Positions 14,410 through 26,570 of a stretch of DNA of 64,000 nucleotides are shown here, piece after piece. The translations under genes were made by a program, and so were the position numbers. Source of the stretch: Pithys albifrons albifrons (lineage: Eukaryota > Chordata > Aves > Passeriformes > Thamnophilidae). Every line of letters starts with the position of its first letter. Positions within the stretch are counted from its first letter, which is position 1. Under the pieces are notes generated by a model. That model had not been told where the DNA came from, did no database searches, and worked only from the letters and a program-made list of their open reading frames with translations. The stretch spans positions 5,428,737 to 5,492,736 of the forward strand of contig NC_092464.1 in assembly GCF_047495875.1 (NCBI RefSeq), in the 5' to 3' direction.

Positions 14410-14540
14410 CACAGAATGCCTGGAGTTGGAAAAGACCTCGGGAGATCTTCCAGTCCAATCCCCCTGGTAAAGGAGATTCTCCTAGAGCAGGTTGCACAGG
14501 ATCATGTTCAGGCAAGTTTTGAGTAACTCCAGAGAGAGCT
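14410..14540 (-). mobile_element. CR1 LINE 3' fragment
   Basis: Antisense CR1 tail: 'ggagttggaaaagacctcgg', then 'ccagtccaatccccctggta' and the 'cctagagcaggttgcacagg' block. This block marks a different CR1 subfamily from the copies at 10.9 and 12.1 kb. It stops abruptly after the 'ctccagagag' block. Confidence 0.8.
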
Positions 14541-17500
14541 GACAGGGTTACCCAACGAGAGTTAAGCAAGAGGACTTGCATTTGCCTGGTTTTCAGCCTC
14601 AGGGAGCTCCAAGGCACCCAAGCAAGTCCCCTAATTGGGCACAGGAACCCCATTTCTGTATTATCAGAGTACTTGTGCTTCTCTGAGCTCCCAAGCCTGA
14701 TCCTGTCCAACGTGGAAAGGCACTTCATTTACTTCTGCAGGAAGGAGGTTGGCAAGAGAACAGACAGCAAACAACCCCTCCATCAACCTGCTAAGCCAAG
14801 CCTTCTGTGACAGACTGTCACGAAACAGCTCAAAAAAACCCCAAGCACCCCAGAAAGGGAAATGCAAACAAAGGAATTTGGGGAGAAGAGACTCCAGTGC
14901 ACCTTAAGTATTTAGGTTTACATGGCAATTTGCATTGCATTGATTCATGCCATAGCACAGCAAGGCTACCTCTTGTTTTCAAAATGCCCAGAAGTGCAAG
15001 GCTTCCATCCTCACACAGAACCCTAAGGGCCTCAAGACCACAGATCTGCAAACTTCATCAAGAAAGGAAAAAATATTTTACCATATAAATCATGAAAAAG
15101 ACCCCACACTATGGAAAAAAAAAAAAAGAATCAACCCAAAAGCCACACAATCTGAGTATCTCTTGTAACAAGACAGATACCAAAGGATGGGAAAATGTAT
15201 GCTGAAAAGGGAGCCAGGAATAGAAGATTTTACTTCATTTTCATATCCTGCTGGACAACAGGATGACTCTGAGCATTACCAATTCTCATAGTCTTCAGTG
15301 TTTTTCCTAAGAACCTGGTTCCTGGAGTCACATGATTACATCAGAATCCACACTTCCTTTTTTTTGTTTGTTTGTTTGGTTTTTTGTTAAAAAAGAAGTA
15401 CTTGTAGATGTCAAAAGCTGAAGAAGTGTAAGCCATGAAGTCTGAAATGCTCAAACAAGAAGAAATAGAAACATCTATTTTAAAATAAATAAACCACTAT
15501 TTCTGGAGGAAAGAATGTGATCCAGGATTCTTTTCTCCTAATACTATACACAGGAAACCTTAGACTGGACAGGGAATTACTTGATTTTGGGGGATGGAGG
15601 GTGTTTCAACACCTCCATCTGTAAGTTACAGGTGAGAAAATACAGCTTTCATAGAAACATCTGTCTGAAAATTAGGCAGCCCCTTTGATGGCCTGATCCT
15701 GGCCTCCCTAGTCAAAGAGCATTATGCACTGGGGATGAATTCAAAGCACAGCAGTTTAAAAAAAATATTAGAGCAGAACAGCCTTTCAAATTTTGCTTAC
15801 ACTTTTTTCACCCAGCATTAAGTAGTGTAAAGCCATGGAATTTTCAGCTATGCCAGATCATCTACTGGCATTCTCTGCTCACCAAAACTATCAGATCTGC
15901 AGTTGCTGGTGGATCTTGCACAGCAGAAATACCTTATGGTAAAAATTAGTCTAATAAAAAGGACTTGACCTTCTCAAAAAGCCTGTGTTGACTCTCACAA
16001 AGCTCAGCCCACACTCCTGATGAGCCCTGGGGTGGTGACACCATTGCACTACAGGCACCTGAGCTGCAGCTACCCACCACCTAGAGGAATAATAAACTTT
16101 GGCCTCATGTTCAAATACTCACAAGCACCACAAAGAGTAGAAAACTGCAGGTCACATTTATTTCCTATTTTTGCATGGAACAAAACTATTAAGATGTACA
16201 AGACTTAGATCTGGGGTGTGCTGTGCTACACTTCTGTTAAACCGGTGGTCTTTGCCCATTCTGCCCAAAGATAACCAACTAACAAAGATGCAGAGAAGTT
16301 CAGAGGAGAAGAACATGAAGAACATGAGAAGCTGTGGCTCACACAGCAGCTTCTGGCACAGTAGTGCTTGCACAGGCAGCAGCACCAGAGCCAAGCCCAG
16401 GGGGTAGCATCCTTCACCCTGACTGGAGCTCAACTGTGCCATTCCTCAAGCTCGAGGGTTTTGCTTTTCATCAGCTTTCCATCAGAGACAGCCACAAGTC
16501 TCTGCTCCTGCTTGCAGGGCATGCACGGGGGCAGAGAAAGGAAACCTCGCTGCTCCTGCTGGCAAACAGCTCTGGGTTTCTGTATTATCTCATCTCTGAG
16601 ATTACAAGGAAGTGAGCACAAACCTGTTCAGTCACATTGTTCCCGCTCACCCCTGGCCAAGGGCCGGGCCATTACGCTGCTGTGTTCCTGCTGTTGCCAG
16701 GACGGATCTGCTGCTCCTCCAGCCCCGGGGCAGCTCCAACCCCTTCCCACAGCACACCGGGACACGCTCCTGCCTGCCCTGGCATGGAACTTAACCACAG
16801 CCAGGCACCAGCAGAGACCATGCACAGCATCAGAGGTTGGTCCAGCTATCAAATTCCTGAGCTCAGCTACCACTGCTGTACAGTGTGTAACACACCTACC
16901 CCTCGCTCCTCCCACCACCTGCAAAGGATGAGAACATCAAACCTCCCGCTCCACAAATCTCCCTATCCAAACAACTCCTTTCTGCCTACCCAGGATTTCC
17001 CTTCCCGTCTCTCTATCTGCTCTCAGGTGCCTGCGAAGTGTGGCTGGACTTGGGAAAGATCTGACAGGGGCAGATGCAACCTGGCTGCAGAGGTGGCAAA
17101 ACACCTGCGGACCTCCTGTCCTCTGAAGCTGCCCCAGGTGCTCTGATACTCCTGTGCTTAATGCTAATCCTGCTGCACTTGGTTCTCAGGGATGTGAGAG
17201 GTGGTGCCTTTGGACCACACAGGAAAGAAAAACAAAACAGAAAGTGAATCAAGGGTCTACAAATAAATAAATATTTTTTTAAAAAGAAACAGATTAAGCA
17301 AACACTGAAACACTTCTTGAAAAGATTGTACCTTGCTGCATCACTATAGAATCAGAACAAAACTGACCAACAATAACAAAAAAATTGATGCAATTATGGT
17401 TTTGTTTGCAAACTTTTCTCTGCACCCCCTCTTCCCCCAAACAATTTGCTTTAAAAGAAAAATACCACACATAACGTTTCTATCCTTGCTTATTTCAGAG

Positions 17501-17779
17501 GAGAAACACAGCTCTTTAAACTTGTTAGCACCTTTCCCCTTCTTATAGCAAACCACAACTAAACGAGACATGTTAAGAAACCTAAACAGACATGGAAGTT
17601 ACAGGTCCTTTTTTTTCACCCCCTTTTTCAAATGAAGTATTTTCTTAGCTGAGCTCTCAAAAGCAGATCACACACATACAAAGAAACGAGTTTGGAAATC
17701 CCCCTCCCTCCACCCCCACTGCTATTTGCTAAGGAAATCAGATGCCCAAACCCAGCCAAAAAATGATCTCAGCCATTCT

Positions 17780-17860
17780 TAAGAGAGCCCACAGTGCATT
17801 TTCATGAGTCATGGAAAGCAACAACTCGTTGCTTTGGTAATGCTAGGTAAGCAACTGGTC
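17780..17860. promoter_or_regulatory. AP-1 and RFX-like motif cluster
   Basis: A TGAGTCA AP-1 site lies near 17,805. It is followed by nested inverted repeats of GCAAC/GTTGC: GCAAC at 17,818-17,822, GTTGCTT at 17,828-17,834 and AAGCAAC at 17,849-17,855. The stretch from 17,828 is close to the RFX X-box consensus (GTTGCC, spacer, GGTAAC-like). No gene start is recognised nearby, so function is unproven. Confidence 0.3.
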
Positions 17861-18422
17861 ACCCATCCCCAGCCAGACTTTCAGCAGTAAGTCAAAGAGC
17901 AGACCATGTCTTGACAGATTACATCAGAGACAGCCCCAAAATAGAGCCCCACAGCAAGTTAGCTCGCAGGAGGTTTTAAAGGAAATGCCACAAAGCGTGT
18001 CCTATGAAAGCATTCAGCAGCCAGGATCCCCCATGGTCCTGATCCAAGAGTGTTCCTGAGAGCTCCACCTCCCAAACCCAAACTTTCAGGGCAGGCGGAG
18101 ATGCTCCAGGCAGCCAATGGAGAGGGAAGTGACAGACAGAGTCAGGGATTAGCAAGAAAGCAAGTGCCTTACCCATGTTTTTCCCATGAGTTGGGGCAGG
18201 TAGGAAACTAAGAGGCCCAAAAACAACACTGGGGAAGAATGATGGGATGCTTCATTTACCAGACCCTTTCCAGCCATTCCAGCTTGTACATATGGCACTC
18301 AATGCATACATGCACACAGGTGCATGACAGATGTACCTAACTTACATCAGGCCCTGACCAAACTGCTTGCTTTTTAAAATATGTATTATATAGATCATTT
18401 CCCTACTATCCTCTTTGGGTGA

Positions 18423-18564
18423 CCCTGAGATTAGCTCAGTTGGTTAAAACTTGGTTGTAATAATGACAAGGTCATGGGTTCAATCCCCTGTATGGGCCAC
18501 TGACTTAAGAGTTGGACTCGATGATCCCTGTGGGTCCCTTCCAACACAGAATAGTCTGTGATTC
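18423..18564 (+). mobile_element. tRNA-Ile-derived SINE with CR1 tail
   Basis: The first ~75 bp resemble a tRNA-Ile gene: A box 'ttagctcagttgg' at 18,431-18,443, a 'taataa' anticodon-loop region compatible with an AAT anticodon origin, and B box GGTTCAATCC at 18,477-18,486. The second half is a CR1-like 3' end ('gttggactcgatgatccctg', then 'cccttccaac' and a 'tctgtgattct' end). The element is flanked by the 7-bp direct repeat TGGGTGA at 18,416-18,422 and 18,565-18,571, a likely target-site duplication. The structure fits TguSINE1 of songbirds, whose tail would let CR1 reverse transcriptase mobilise it. It is not a functional tRNA gene because the stems are degraded and the 3' part is replaced. 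Confidence 0.85.
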
Positions 18565-20792
18565 TGGGTGAGGGAGACTCCTGCAACAGCACCACTCCAA
18601 GCACTTGGTGACACTCCTGAACATGGCCATGAAGACAGTGGTGTTTGTGATGCAGCCTAGAGTCCTTCCACCACACCAGTCCAAGGTTTTGGAAATCCAC
18701 CCCAAGACAGGTCAGAGGGATGGTAAGTCCCTCTTGCAGCAAGGGGAGACCCTTTCCAACACATCCCATGTTCTTCCACAAATACCTCCCACTTTCATCA
18801 CCTCTTGGTGACTCACACAGCAAGACACCCAGTCATTGCTGCCTGAGAAGTTCCCACAGAGGTGAGAGGCAACACATGATATGAAAGGTAAATCAGCTTC
18901 TCATGATGAACCAGGTGTTGGAAGTCCATCCATCTCATCCAATTTCAGTGTGTCAAACCACCTCCCTGGGACAACCCAACTGTCTTCCTCAAAGGGAAGT
19001 TCCCTAGCACAGGATTTCCTGGACAGAGACCAAGACTGGAACCAGCTCATCCCCAGCTTCATCTGTCTTCATCCAGAGATGGAGATAGTTACAATCTTCA
19101 GCACCTTTTGTGCTGGGTCTAAAAGCCAGTCGTGAAAACACACATCCTTACCCCTTACAGCCCCATCCTGAAGTCAACCACGCACACAGCAGGAATTAAT
19201 CACTTCTGTAATGCTGTAGGTGAATCTGATCAATTATTGCAATGATTAACAAATATTTCCCTCTTTTTTTCTTGAGTCATCAGCCAGGTAACACAGTGAC
19301 ACACATCATACACACCTTTAACATCAAGTACCTCCAGGAGAGGACCATGGAGAGTCTCAAACAGCACTCCCAACCCAAATAAAAATAGGCAAGAATGGGT
19401 ATAGTTCCCCAAATACTTCATTGCAACCAAGCAAGGTGATGCCAAGACAGTCTTCAGACACAAAGAGTTGCAGCACCAAAACTAGACCTTTCCCTAACCT
19501 TTTCTCTCTGGCACAGCACTGCTCAGGAACAGCTCAACAACACTGAGAGCTGGACCTTGACCCTTTCAATAAAACCAATGATGCAATAAACTAAGCACAG
19601 CTTGACAGATTCTGTTTATCTCTTTTACTTGCTCCCAGCACCATCCAAAGAGAAATAACTGAAATATCTTGCATATTTCTCTAATGACTCTTGCTACTCA
19701 GGACCAGCACTGGGGGGGTACTAAGACCAAGGACCAGCAAATTCAACTGGTTTATTAACCGGGTGCTCTGGTTTCCCAAAACCCACTCTCCAAGGGGAAA
19801 GCCAGCAGAAGGATTGCAACACTGGGATCATTGCTGTAGTTTTGTGCTGAAAGGCAAACAGAAGGCATCAAGGCTGCAGTGTGAGCACCTTACATAAGCA
19901 AGAAAAACTTTCCAGGAGCTTAGCCCAGCCTGGTATCGTTACTGAAGGATGCTTCATCCAGCAAAACAAACCCTTCTTCACAGCTCCACACTACTATCAA
20001 CCTCAACACGAGAAGCCCAAGTCTCTGACCTCTGATTTTCAGGTACAGGTTACTCATCATTTACACATTCCCAAACTGCTCTGCCCCACAGTCCCAGTTC
20101 ACACACATCCCTCCAGCCACTCACTCCCACAGTGACTTCCGAGTTATCACCCTGCTAGAGATAACACTACTATCAGCTCCTATCAGCAACCCCTGGCTAC
20201 AGATTACACTGTTATCAGTTGCCCTTTACAATGACACTGATGATCCAGCATGCCAAAAAGGGACAGTTTCCTCCAGGGCACTCCATACCTATTGACAGAA
20301 AGGAAAAGGTGAGAGGAGTAAAGGGAGAGAGTATTTAAAAGAGGGTTTCTTTTCATGCACACTCACCTTTCCTTCAGTTGACCTTACACTTTCTTCCCCA
20401 ACTCATTAAACCAGAACAAGCCTTCCTTATCAAAGCACTGCCTCACAGAGGGGATGCACCAACCCCTAGATCTGTGTCAGGGGCAAGATATCCCTGTTAC
20501 CAAGAGCTGGTGGAGCCTAACACCTTGTGTCTACCACCCTTCTGCAGGGTCCTCATGCCCTGGGATGGAGCAACCCTGTTGCAAAAGGTGCAGACAGTCC
20601 ACTATGAAAAGATTGAGTACCTGCTAAATTAGGCTCTTATTTATGCAGGGCACTGCACTATTTCCAGGTCACAACTAGACTATGACAATCTGGCTTCTGC
20701 TCAACCACAAAACACCCATAGAGGTTGCAGGTCATAAGCACTGAGCAATCCCAGTAATCCACTGTCCTCATTACAATGGACTTCCATGTACA

Positions 20793-20910
20793 TTCATAGA
20801 ATAGAACAGTTCAGTTGAAAGGGATCTACAACAATCACCTAATCCAGCTGCCTGGCCACTTCAGCACTGAAGGGCAAGGATAACCTCAAAAAGGACAGAC
20901 CTCAACAGGT
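20793..20910 (-). mobile_element. CR1 LINE fragment, divergent subfamily
   Basis: Antisense CR1 tail: 'gttcagttgaaagggatcta', then the 'ctggccacttcagcactga' block. The block after the tail differs from the other copies in the window and suggests an older CR1 subfamily. The right border is unclear. Confidence 0.7.
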
Positions 20911-22357
20911 ACACCAAAGCACCAGCATCTTCCTCAGAACTCCTGCACTGAGAGCAGCAGCAGCAGAACTTGTAGCACAACACAGGGTTCACTTTTACAC
21001 ACAGTGTCTGGGCTAATGACTGTTATGTGCTAAGTTTTCAATATTCCCTTGGGGATTTGGGAGCACTTGCAAGCCACTGTACAAAAAATATTTGCATGGG
21101 GACAGGGCAAACACAACCACTCCAGGACAGTCCTGGCAGCACAGGAGCACTCAAAGCATTGCAGGGGCCACAAGCACCCTTCAGTACTGATGGATTTAAG
21201 ACATTCTGCCATCCAGCACACAGACTTCTTATCTCACAATTTATTTTCCCACAGCAATTGTACAAGGTCTTTTCTCCCTCTGAATCACCCAGCTATCAAT
21301 CAGATGACTTTCTGTTACTTTACCACACACGCTCCCAGCCACAGGTTTGCAAAGCGCCTCTAATCCACCCACCTACTACTATTTTTTCAGGCAATTTGGT
21401 CTTTAATCACTACCTGAACACCTGACCCATCCTCCCACCCCCTCCATGGACCTGTCCTGCACACACATTGTTTACACAGCAGCCCACGCAGCAGCTTGGC
21501 CAGCTCCGTTCAGGATCTGGCTGGGGCTGCCGGGCACGGCACACCTGCCAACAGGACTTTGTCCCACGAAGCTTCTACAGTGCTGAGCCAAACCCTGGCT
21601 CAACTCCACCCTGGTTCATTGCTATTACGGCTTGTTCTCCTTGGGCTGCACCAAATCATCTCAGAGAGCAGAGAGAACTAAATCAGGGGAGCTTTCACAG
21701 AAGTGACAATTAATTCTGCATAAAATGGTGGCCAATCTGGGTTCAGCTCAGGAGAGAAGAACAGGTTCCAGTTGACCACAGATTCTCATTAAATTCTGAG
21801 CCCCTTGTTTTCCACTAACATCTATATTGCGATCTTCCAGGATAGAAAAAAGTGCTTGGGGAATGCATCTGGGAGCTGAACCTCTCCTCTTTTAGAGTAC
21901 AGATAGATCTTTCACCTTTGACTTCTAAAAGCCTCAGAAAGTCCAGGTTAAACTTTCTGTGATCCCTTCACAGACATCCTGACCACCCTGGGAACAGAAG
22001 GTGGCCCTGAGAGCAGGCACAGTGATGACATACAACGGTGTTCCCATCCCAGGTCACTGAGGTGGGGACATAGGGCAAAGAGCTGCAAGGCTCCCCACTA
22101 CAGGCCATGCTGATACTGCACCTTTCACCATCCTGGGCTTCCCGACCTGTGTCTCAAAACAGTCCAAGCCACCTATTCCCAGCCTGCAGACCCAGAACTC
22201 TTCACTATCCCCACTACAGTGTTCTTCTCTTGCTCTTCAAGCCCATGCAACAGGTCTGCCAGGAACAGCTCCCCAGGGGCTTTGAAGAGCAAGACATAAA
22301 TTTTTAAAGGAGATCTTTGCTTTTAACTTCTTGTGTTAATTAACTGGGATAGAGTGA

Positions 22358-22580
22358 TTGAATCATAGAATTGTTGAGGTTGGAAATGACCTCTAAGATC
22401 ATCAGGTCCAACCATTAACCCAGCATTGGTTCCACCACCAGCACAATTCCACCACTAAACTATGTCCCACACCACTAAACTAGGGCCACATCTACACACC
22501 TTTTGAACACTTCCAGGGATGGTGATTCCACCATTTTCCAGGGCAGCCTGTTCCAGTTCCTGACCACCCTCTGAGATGGA
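22358..22580 (-). mobile_element. CR1 LINE 3' fragment
   Basis: Antisense CR1 tail with 'gttgaggttggaaatgacct', 'ccaaccattaacccagca' and the 'acttccagggatggtgattc' block. It includes a small internal duplication of the 'caccactaaacta' segment around 22,450-22,485. Confidence 0.88.
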
Positions 22581-25500
22581 TACCACCAGCATGTTAGTGA
22601 CTAACGAGAAGATTACTTGGCCAGACCAGATCAGGACTGCAAGGATAGACAGAAAACAAACACAAATGCCCACATATTCATGCTCATGCACACCTTCAGA
22701 CACAAAACCACTCGTTTTGCCCATCTGATGCTCACCACAGCACTGACCACATCAGATGAAGGCTCATACCATGTGGGATATGGGTCAAGCCCACAGACAC
22801 AGCGTGTTTCAGGCACAACTGAGATGACACTCACCCTCTGCATCTCACACTGCAAAGGCAGCAAAGGTGCCAGAAAGAAATGCTGAACTGACCTGGCCTG
22901 CAGTGGTGTGTGTGGGGAAGGGAAACTGCTCTCTGGAGGGTCTCACCAAAAACACCTGGTCACCCATTTCCCCTTGTGGAGCTTCAACAGAAAAATAAAT
23001 AAAGTCTGGGGACTGGGGGTGAATCTGCCAGGCTCAGGATTGGTGGTCCATTTATAGCCTTTCTAAAAGGTGTCTGAGGACACACACACAAGAAAAAAGA
23101 AATTGAATTCCATATTCCAGTTCTTATGGCTCAGTAGTGCATTTTCCATCTGCACAGTGCACAGCTGACATTCTGCACATTTCTGTGGGCACTGTGCTCA
23201 GCCTGTGCTCTGAGCAGAGAAGGGAGTGGAAGTGACTGAGCCCAGCAGCCTCCTGTTACCGTCAGGCATCAGCAAGCACCAGCCCCATCACCTGCAGCTC
23301 CGTGCTGGGGAAGCAGCCTGAAAGAGCTTGGCCACCTCCCATGAAAGGCTGGCATGTGGGATGTGTGTCCCTCTCCTGTGCTGGTTCTCAGGATCTAAAG
23401 AGTCCAGAGATCTGTAGAGAGAGAAGCTGCGTTTCCTTAAGCCATATGAACTGCACAGGCTGAACTGCAATTGAATATCTCTTTTTTTATCCCCCTCTTC
23501 TTTTGGATGATCCCCTCAATCAGGAGGCCCAAAGTACATTCAGAGAAATCAGTCCCTCTTTTCTTCTACGTGTAGATAGGCTTGTACACTCCAAAGCCAA
23601 GGCTGTGCTCCCTGAGCAGGCTAATAAAAGAAAGCCCTTCTAACAGCAAACCCTGACTCACTTCCCTCCAGCCTCGACCAGCAGGTCTTCAACGGCAGAG
23701 CCAGATCCACCAGAACAGAAGATCCTGCCAGCTTTCTGACTCGTTCCCACGTCCATCTGGGGAGAGCAGGGCTGGAAGCACATCACTTTCCATGCTGCAG
23801 CAACACACTCCATCCCACGGCTCTGCCAGGGAGCCAGACACACCGTGTGATCCTCGCCGGCATCTTCCCAATGGGAAAATTCAGAAAGCATCAAGTCCAG
23901 GCTGCAGGCTGAAATCACGAAGCATCATAAAGCAACAGGAACATTTCAGGAAGGATGGAGCCGCTTCTCTGGCTGCTGCAATCGCTGGCTCTTCATGTCG
24001 GAGTCGCTTCGTCTGGATGAACATCCAGACTACATCTCTCTGCATGAGCACACTTCCCTCATAGGCTCTAACAGCCTCCAAAAAAAAGAAATGCATCACC
24101 CATCAGCAAACGTTGACAGGGCAGAGCTGTGGGTTTCTGATGGAGATTAAGGACCCATGGAAAAAACTGCAGCACCAAAACCCATTCACAGAAGGAAGGT
24201 ATAAAAGATCCTTTAAGTCCACATCCCACCGGGCTGGCAGCCCATCCAGCCTCACGTCCTGCCTCCAACAGAGGAGCTTTTACAAGCTGCAAAACCTTCC
24301 CAGGGCAAAGGCTGTGCCCAGCCATGGAGGTCTGCTCTGATCTGCAGGAGCCCCGGGAAAACTTGAAACCCTGTTTATAATTAATGTCAAATTAGGGGTT
24401 CGGGAAACTGGACCATCTGATACAAGACACAGGTAGTCACGAGCAAGCCCCTAAATTGAACTGATCTCATGCACACCTGAAGAACTGCTTCCAATAACTG
24501 CACTCCATGCAAAAATCCTCCACGGAGCTACATCAAACTGCAAATACTGGACTGGAAATAAATTCATAAGGTGGCACCGAAAAAAAATTCCCCGAAACCA
24601 CTCACTCTCGCCAAAGAAGTGAAAAATCTTGACCCTGGAAATCTCAGGAATCATTTAATCCCTGCACAAATCCCAATTCTCCAAATCCCAGGTGAGCCCT
24701 GTGTTTTTGGTTCATGCACCAGCAACACATGCAGATTGTGCATCGAACCAGAAGCAGGTCTGCTTCCAAAAACTATCGGATAACAAAACAGGAATTGAAG
24801 AGCAGAATAAAAGCAGCAGCCGAGGGAGATGCCGCTTTGCAAGCTGAGCAAATCCTCCCAGAGCATCCTCCCGAGTTGTGGCACAGCTCCCCACGACAGC
24901 GGCTCGCTGCATCCAGGTAGAAATCCAGCTTTCCAGTCCGCTGCCCACTCGCACCGAGCGGGTACGGGCTTCCCTCGCCCACAGGGGTCCGTGTTCGCCC
25001 CAGAGCCTTCCTCCTCCTCCTTATCGCATCCTCACCGCTACGGGCAGTAGGTGCAGGGAGAGCTCTGTCGGACAGTGAGCGCAGGCCGGGTACCCCCGCA
25101 CCTTCTTGGTGTGGACGCGACGCTTTCCATGGACGCGGGACCCAAGAGAACACAGCCAGAAACCGCTGGGTCCAAAGATAAATGCATCCCGGGAAGGCGT
25201 ACCGGGATCTAACCCCGGCACTCGCTATCAGCAGCTGCAGCCGGGACGGGCTCCCAGGCAACAACCTGGGAAAAACAGTGACCCGAGCGCACCAGCACAA
25301 GGCGGGGGTGTGCGGGGAGCCCCAGGGAAGGTCAAGCCCTCAATCCTTCAATCCTCACCCACAGACACTGCTCCCGGCGCCCTCCTCTTGTGGAGCAGCT
25401 CCAGCCCCTGCGCGCCCCACTCGGCTCTCCAAACCCAGCACTTCACTTGGGAGACTAGAAAGGAAGGAAGAAAAAGCCAGGGAAGCCAGACCAGGCTGCA

Positions 25501-25916
25501 AAAGCTCCCGGTGACCACTGCAGACAGTAAAATAATTACAACCGAAACTCTCTGGGCAGGAGGGAGCAGGGACCCGGCGGAAAGGGGGATGCGGACGGAC
25601 TCACTGGTGCGGCGGCGGGGTCACCCGCGGAGGTCCATGCCCGTACACTTGGGGCTGGTGTCACCGCCTTGGGAACCGGCGCCTGGCTCGGCTCAGAACT
25701 GCTCAGCTCAGCTCGGCTGCGCTCGGCTGGAGCCCGGCTGGGGCGGCGCACAAAAGCGGGAGGAAGCGGTGACGCGCGGAGCGGCCGCGGCCAATGGGAG
25801 GAGGATGGGCACGGGGGGCGGACTGGCCCCGCCGCCGCTGGCGGAGCGGGGCAACCGCGGGGGCCGGGCAGGGCCCCGGCACTGGGGGCAACATCGGGGT
25901 GGGGGGATGGAGTGGG

Positions 25917-26368
25917 GGGGCTTCGACCCTCGGGGCAACTCCGACCGTCGGGGTAGTTCTGGACCCCGGGGTGGCTCCGACCCTTGGGACAGCTCCGACC
26001 CTTGGGACAGCTCCGACCGCCAAGGCAGCTCTGACCCTTGGGACAACTCCGACCCTCGGGGTAGTTCCGGACTCCAAGGTGGCTCCGACCTTCGGGGTAG
26101 CTCCGGATCCTGGGGCCTTTCTGACCCTCGGGGTAGCTTTGGACCCTGGGACGGCTCCGACCCCCGGGGCGACTCCGACCCTCAGGGCAGCTCCGATCGT
26201 CGGGGTAGTTCCGGATCTAGGGTGGCTCCAAACCCCGAGGCAGCTCCGACCTCGGGTTAGCTCCGGACCCCGGGGCGGCACTGACCCTTGAGACAGCTCT
26301 GACCCTCGGGGTGGCTTCGACCTTCGGGGCGGCTCCGACCCTTGGGGTGGCTTCAGTCCCCGGGCGGA
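25917..26368. repeat. 18-bp minisatellite in CpG island
   Basis: About 24 imperfect tandem copies of an 18-bp GC-rich unit, roughly GGGTAGCTCCGACCCTCG on the plus strand. From 25,933 to 26,238 the phase is held without indels; a small deletion shifts it near 26,250. Because 18 is a multiple of three and the unit lacks stop codons in most frames, it creates long artificial reading frames on both strands, with six-residue Ser/Asp/Pro/Gly-rich repeats on the plus strand. Confidence 0.92.
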
Positions 26369-26570
26369 CTCGCAGCCCGGATGATGCCCTGTCCCGCAGC
26401 CCCGTTCGGTCCCGGTGGAGCTTCCCGGCCCTCCAGGTCGCATCAGCCGCGGTGAGACTTGTGGGGCATCTCCGACTCCCGAGGCAGTTCCGACCCCCCG
26501 GGTGATGCCCCATCCTGCAGCCTCCCGCTGGGGCTTCCCTTGGCCCTGCAGGTCTGATGAGACACCGCAT
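26369..26570. repeat. Degenerate ~120-bp tandem duplication
   Basis: Two related segments, about 26,370-26,455 and 26,495-26,570, each start with an 'atgatgccc/gtgatgccc' block, continue with a 'gcagcc' and '(g)gagcttccc/ggggcttccc' region, and end with a 'caggtc..gatgagac'-like block. The offset is about 120 bp. The pair adjoins the 18-bp array and probably arose from the same unstable sequence. Confidence 0.6.

Larger units (their letters stand above)
1..24900. other. Left flank without a supported gene
   Basis: No open frame here has both plausible splice sites and a recognisable protein family; the short frames look random or are reading frames through CR1 copies. Apart from the repeats listed separately, the stretch holds A-rich runs (around 3,779-3,792, 4,734-4,745 and 15,115-15,127), an AT-rich run at 9,181-9,220 and a (GTTT)-like run near 15,364-15,382. 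The stretches 1-2,487, 2,753-7,949, 8,966-10,927, 14,541-18,415, 18,572-20,792 and 22,581-24,899 otherwise show nothing I can name. Because a CpG island at the right end seems to fire leftward, part of this stretch could be a long first intron of a minus-strand gene; that is inference only. Confidence 0.6.
24900..26570. promoter_or_regulatory. CpG island, promoter of an unassigned gene
   Basis: GC-rich, CpG-dense block of about 1.6 kb. Inside it, 25,700-25,800 has an inverted CCAAT box ('ccaatggga' on the plus strand, 25,791-25,799), a CRE-like TGACGCG at 25,770, and GC boxes. Read on the minus strand, this would promote leftward transcription, and a donor-like CA/GTGAGT sits at about 25,597-25,604. 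A minus-strand first exon of roughly 25,600-25,750 is therefore possible, but I recognise no protein in it. CRY-DASH starts 12 kb to the right and has its own island. In mammals ACAA1, DLEC1 and PLCD1 lie on this side of MYD88; none can be confirmed here. Confidence 0.6.

Noticed and set aside
18423..18500. Possible tRNA-Ile gene
   Set aside because: A and B boxes are present but the acceptor and other stems do not pair well, and the sequence continues into a CR1-like tail with a target duplication, so it is a SINE.
1..24900. Exons of ACAA1, DLEC1 or PLCD1, expected from mammalian gene order
   Set aside because: Looked for because these genes neighbour MYD88 in mammals; no segment with their conserved motifs was seen on either strand.
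25106..26260. 384-residue plus-strand open frame
   Set aside because: Its second half is the 18-bp minisatellite read as six-residue repeats, the first half is unrelated GC-rich sequence, and the composition matches no protein family.
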